A stretch of 64,000 nt of DNA from Azophilus sp965220835. Its GTDB lineage: Bacteria; Pseudomonadota; Gammaproteobacteria; Pseudomonadales; Azotimanducaceae. Below, piece by piece: positions 61,449-64,000 of this stretch; the first letter of the stretch is position 1; every line of letters begins with the position of its first letter. Position numbers and translations under genes: made by a program. The notes beneath the pieces are model-generated. The model saw only the letters and a program-made list of their open reading frames with translations. It was not told the DNA's origin and searched no databases. The DNA is taken from NCBI GenBank assembly GCA_965220835.1, contig OZ244842.1, positions 434,001-498,000 on the forward strand, in the 5' to 3' direction.

Positions 61449-63599
61449 ATGCCCCATGCCGCAAGACTCCATTTTGTCGTTGGAGCGGCCCTCCTGTCGG
61501 TGGGGTTGTTGTTCCGTGGCGCGCCGGTTCTTGCTGAGACGGCGCATCGTCACCCCCATGAGGCGGACGAGCGCCTCGTCGAGGAGATCGTCGTGTACGG
61601 CCGGGCGGAGCAGCAGATTGGTGCGGCGGGCACGGCTTCGGAAGGCATGGTCGGCTACGCGGACTTCCACTTTCGGCCCCTGCTGCGGGTGGGGGAGTTG
61701 GTGGAGTCCATGCCGGGCATGGTGGCCACCCAGCACTCCGGCACCGGCAAGGCCAATCAGTACTTTCTGCGCGGGTTCAACCTTGACCACGGCACCGACT
61801 TCTCCGCGCACCTGGATGGCGTGCCGCTCAACATGCGCTCCCACGGGCACGGGCAGGGCTATCTGGACCTCAACTTCATCATTCCTGAGTTGGTGGAAAC
61901 CGCCGCTTTTCGCAAGGGGCCCTACCACGCTGAGAAGGGTGATTTCTCGTCGGCCGGCAGCATCGACTTCGCCTACGTCGAGCGGCTGCAGCGTCGCATG
62001 GCCCAGATGACTGTGGGTGAATGGGGCTATCGGCGCGGTCTGCTTGCCGGCACGGCGGAGGTGGGCGGCGGAGCGCTCACCGGGGCCGTTGACGCCACCT
62101 TCAACGCCGGCCCTTGGCAACTTGACGAGAACCTGCATCAGGCCAAGCTCTACTTGGGCCATGCGTTCGGCTTGGGCAGCGCGGCCGTGCGCGTCTCGTT
62201 GCAGGCCTACGATGCGCAGTGGGACGCCACCGACCAGGTCCCTGAGCGCGCTGTGGCGGCGGGTTTGGTCGATGAGCGTGGCTTCATCGATCCGGACTTG
62301 GGTGGTGAGACGCGCCGTCTGGCATTGACTGCCCAAGCGGACTTCGACGTTTGGCAGGCAGGCGGCTACGTTCTGGACCACGACTTCAAGCTGTTCTCGA
62401 ACTTCACCTACTGGCTTGAGGATCCCCTGCTGGGCGATGAGTTCGAGCAGCGCGACCGCCGCCACCTTTGGGGCGCCTGGGTGCAGGGCGAGCGGGCCGC
62501 ATCGCTGGCTGGCCAAGACGTCGTTTACCGCTGGGGCGGCGATCTGCGCCTTGACGACGTCGATGAGGTGGGCCTGCACGCCACCAGCGCCCGCCAGCGG
62601 ACGGGAACCACCCGGCAGGACCGAGTGCGGGAACTGTCGATGAGCGTCTTCGGTGAGGCGGATGTGCAGCTGACGGAGCGACTGCGCAGCGTCCTCGGGC
62701 TGCGCGCCGATCACTACGACTGGAAGGTCTCAGCGATTCATCCGCCAGACAGCGGCGCTGGTTTTCCTGATCGCGGGGCTGGCCTGCCTCCTGAGTCGCC
62801 TGTCGCGCCCGACGACCGCTCTCTTGTCGGTCTGACGCAGCGCCCCGCCGGTGATGAGCAGAAAATCAGCCCCAAGTTCAATCTGGCCTACCGCATTCAC
62901 GATGGGTTGGAGGCTTACGCAAGTTGGGGGCGGGGATTTCACTCCAACGACGTGCGGGCGGCCGCTGAACCGGGGTGGGATGGGGCGTTGCTCGCTCGCA
63001 CCGAGGGCGCGGAACTGGGGTTGAGGCTTGAGGCTTCAAGGCGCTTCAACGCCACGTTGACCGGCTTTTGGCTGGAGCTGGACTCGGAGCTGGTCTATGT
63101 GGGCGATGCAGGCACCACCGAAGCCAGCGCGCCCTCGGTGCGCAAGGGTGTGGAGCTGGCTGCCTTTTGGCGCATCGGCGAGTGGCTGACCCTGCACGGG
63201 GCCTACACCGCCAGTGACGCGGAGCTAAAGGGCGGCGAAGCGGGCGCCGACCACATTCCGGGCGCCGTTGAGCGGACGTTTTCCATCGGCGCCACGGCAC
63301 TCTGGGCGAACGGCCTGCACATGAGCCTGAGCGCCCGGCATCTCGGAGGGGCACCATTGGTGGAGGACGCCTCGATTCGCTCTGAATCATCGTGGCTGGT
63401 CAACGCCGGTGCGGCCTTTCACTATGGGCGGCTGGAGTTCAAGGCCGAGCTCTTCAACGTGCTCGACTCAGCCGATGATGACATCGCCTACTACTACGAG
63501 TCCCGGCTGGCGGGGGAGCCGGCCCAAGGCGTTGCGGACATTCACTTCCATCCGCTGGAGCCGCGCACCCTGCGCGCGACCGTTGCCCTGCACTTCTGA
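61449..63599 (+). CDS. TonB-dependent outer-membrane receptor
   Basis: A 716-residue receptor. Signal: ARLHFVVGAALLSVGLLFRG; TonB box region VEEIVVYGRAEQQIG; plug with GTGKANQYFLRGFNLDHGTD and FRKGPYHAEKGDFSSAGSID. The barrel ends in VALHF with a terminal Phe, as required for BAM. A short His-rich stretch (ETAHRHPHEADE) follows the signal cleavage site and recalls metal-linked receptors. ATG 61449 was chosen for the signal peptide. Ligand unknown. Confidence 0.92.
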   Translation: MPHAARLHFVVGAALLSVGLLFRGAPVLAETAHRHPHEADERLVEEIVVYGRAEQQIGAAGTASEGMVGYADFHFRPLLRVGELVESMPGMVATQHSGTGKANQYFLRGFNLDHGTDFSAHLDGVPLNMRSHGHGQGYLDLNFIIPELVETAAFRKGPYHAEKGDFSSAGSIDFAYVERLQRRMAQMTVGEWGYRRGLLAGTAEVGGGALTGAVDATFNAGPWQLDENLHQAKLYLGHAFGLGSAAVRVSLQAYDAQWDATDQVPERAVAAGLVDERGFIDPDLGGETRRLALTAQADFDVWQAGGYVLDHDFKLFSNFTYWLEDPLLGDEFEQRDRRHLWGAWVQGERAASLAGQDVVYRWGGDLRLDDVDEVGLHATSARQRTGTTRQDRVRELSMSVFGEADVQLTERLRSVLGLRADHYDWKVSAIHPPDSGAGFPDRGAGLPPESPVAPDDRSLVGLTQRPAGDEQKISPKFNLAYRIHDGLEAYASWGRGFHSNDVRAAAEPGWDGALLARTEGAELGLRLEASRRFNATLTGFWLELDSELVYVGDAGTTEASAPSVRKGVELAAFWRIGEWLTLHGAYTASDAELKGGEAGADHIPGAVERTFSIGATALWANGLHMSLSARHLGGAPLVEDASIRSESSWLVNAGAAFHYGRLEFKAELFNVLDSADDDIAYYYESRLAGEPAQGVADIHFHPLEPRTLRATVALHF

Positions 63600-63778
63600 C
63601 CGGCGGCTAGACGTACCGCCCCCACGTTTAGGAAGCATGGTGCCGCTTTGCGTGTGCCGGTTGGGTGGATTGACGGCCGATGTCCATTGCAGGCACTCGA
63701 AGTCCAGGTCCGACCGGCTGCTGGCTTCAGTGTATGCTCAGCGTTCGTCAAGCCATGCGGCCAGGGGCCTGTTGCCCA

Positions 63779-64000
63779 ATGTACAAAGTGTTCGCCTTCC
63801 TAAAGCGCAATCCCAACCTGACGCACGATGAATACCGCACGGGGCACGTCGGCTTCCACTGCGGACAATCTCGCAGGCTGAAGAACATTCGCGGGTATCT
63901 TGTCAACATCTGGGCCAACGAGCCCTTGGAGAGCAAGCTGGATTCGGCCGCCTTGGGGCTGTCCATTAACGCACCGCCCGACTTTCTGGAATGGTGGGAT
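63779..64000 (+). CDS. EthD-domain protein, 3' end beyond the window
   Basis: The frame from ATG 63779 is open to the window edge (74 codons). MYKVFAFLKRNPNLTHDEYR followed by TGHVGFHCGQ matches the start of EthD-type ferredoxin-fold proteins, in which a hydrophobic strand is followed by a P-x-L-S/T-x-x-E-F/Y-x-x-Y/H helix and a conserved H. Function unknown. Confidence 0.7.
   Translation, partial: MYKVFAFLKRNPNLTHDEYRTGHVGFHCGQSRRLKNIRGYLVNIWANEPLESKLDSAALGLSINAPPDFLEWWD

Overview
The window looks like a chromosomal segment of a high-GC gammaproteobacterium. The strongest evidence is the left end, where ndk, rlmN, hisS, yfgM, bamB and der follow each other in the usual gammaproteobacterial order; the rodZ/ispG-type genes often found between rlmN and hisS are replaced by a single 43-codon ORF. 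Two TonB-dependent receptors, an RND efflux operon and LPS-type Gram-negative envelope functions agree. GTG starts and 4-nt ATGA/GTGA overlaps are common. No genus is proposed.

Layout. 1-8.4 kb: core genes for nucleotide balance, rRNA/tRNA modification, translation, outer-membrane assembly and ribosome biogenesis, then a GST and an M23 peptidase. 8.4-26.2 kb: an ordinary metabolic and transport region (TonB receptor, hydrolases, POT transporter, exported PCM, tRNA-Val/tRNA-Asp, NhaA, a PQQ-repeat protein, SDR, acyl-CoA dehydrogenase, serine hydrolase, methyltransferase). 26.2-41.3 kb: an accessory region read almost wholly on the minus strand. It holds four small double-glycine-leader peptides, small membrane proteins, an HExxH protein, an AAA ATPase gene split by a 1.6-kb IS, an intact IS66 element and several unknown genes. 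41.3-49.4 kb: MATE transporter, RND pump + adaptor + FadR-type regulator with a visible operator, and an AAA ATPase. 49.5-53.6 kb: a second, AT-richer accessory segment with a helicase + DUF2290-like gene pair, flanked by two diverged copies of the 3' end of the adjacent kinase-like gene. 53.6-64 kb: kinase-like protein, MBL hydrolase, tandem DsbA-like protein, LLM oxidoreductase, YghU-type GST, AAA + PD-(D/E)XK protein, TonB receptor and a truncated EthD gene.

The most interesting content is the 26-41 kb peptide cluster. Four ORFs of 42-59 codons (three below the usual gene-caller limit or missed by it) begin with a class II microcin/bacteriocin-type leader ending in SGG. Each is followed within about 30-55 nt by a strong stem-loop. 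Two share a duplicated upstream region of about 240 bp, and one is followed by a terminator-like hairpin abutting the start codon of a four-helix membrane protein that has a paralogue elsewhere in the cluster. No C39 peptidase/ABC exporter lies in the window, so secretion would rely on a distant exporter. The helicase + DUF2290 pair is a second candidate, for phage defence.

Two kinds of non-coding structure recur. One is a dispersed, hairpin-bearing intergenic repeat family found near at least eight gene ends, one copy of which has become part of the BamB reading frame. The other is a 61-bp tandem array of palindromes with compensatory changes, directly upstream of the tRNA promoter. All family names come from reading the sequences; no database search was possible.
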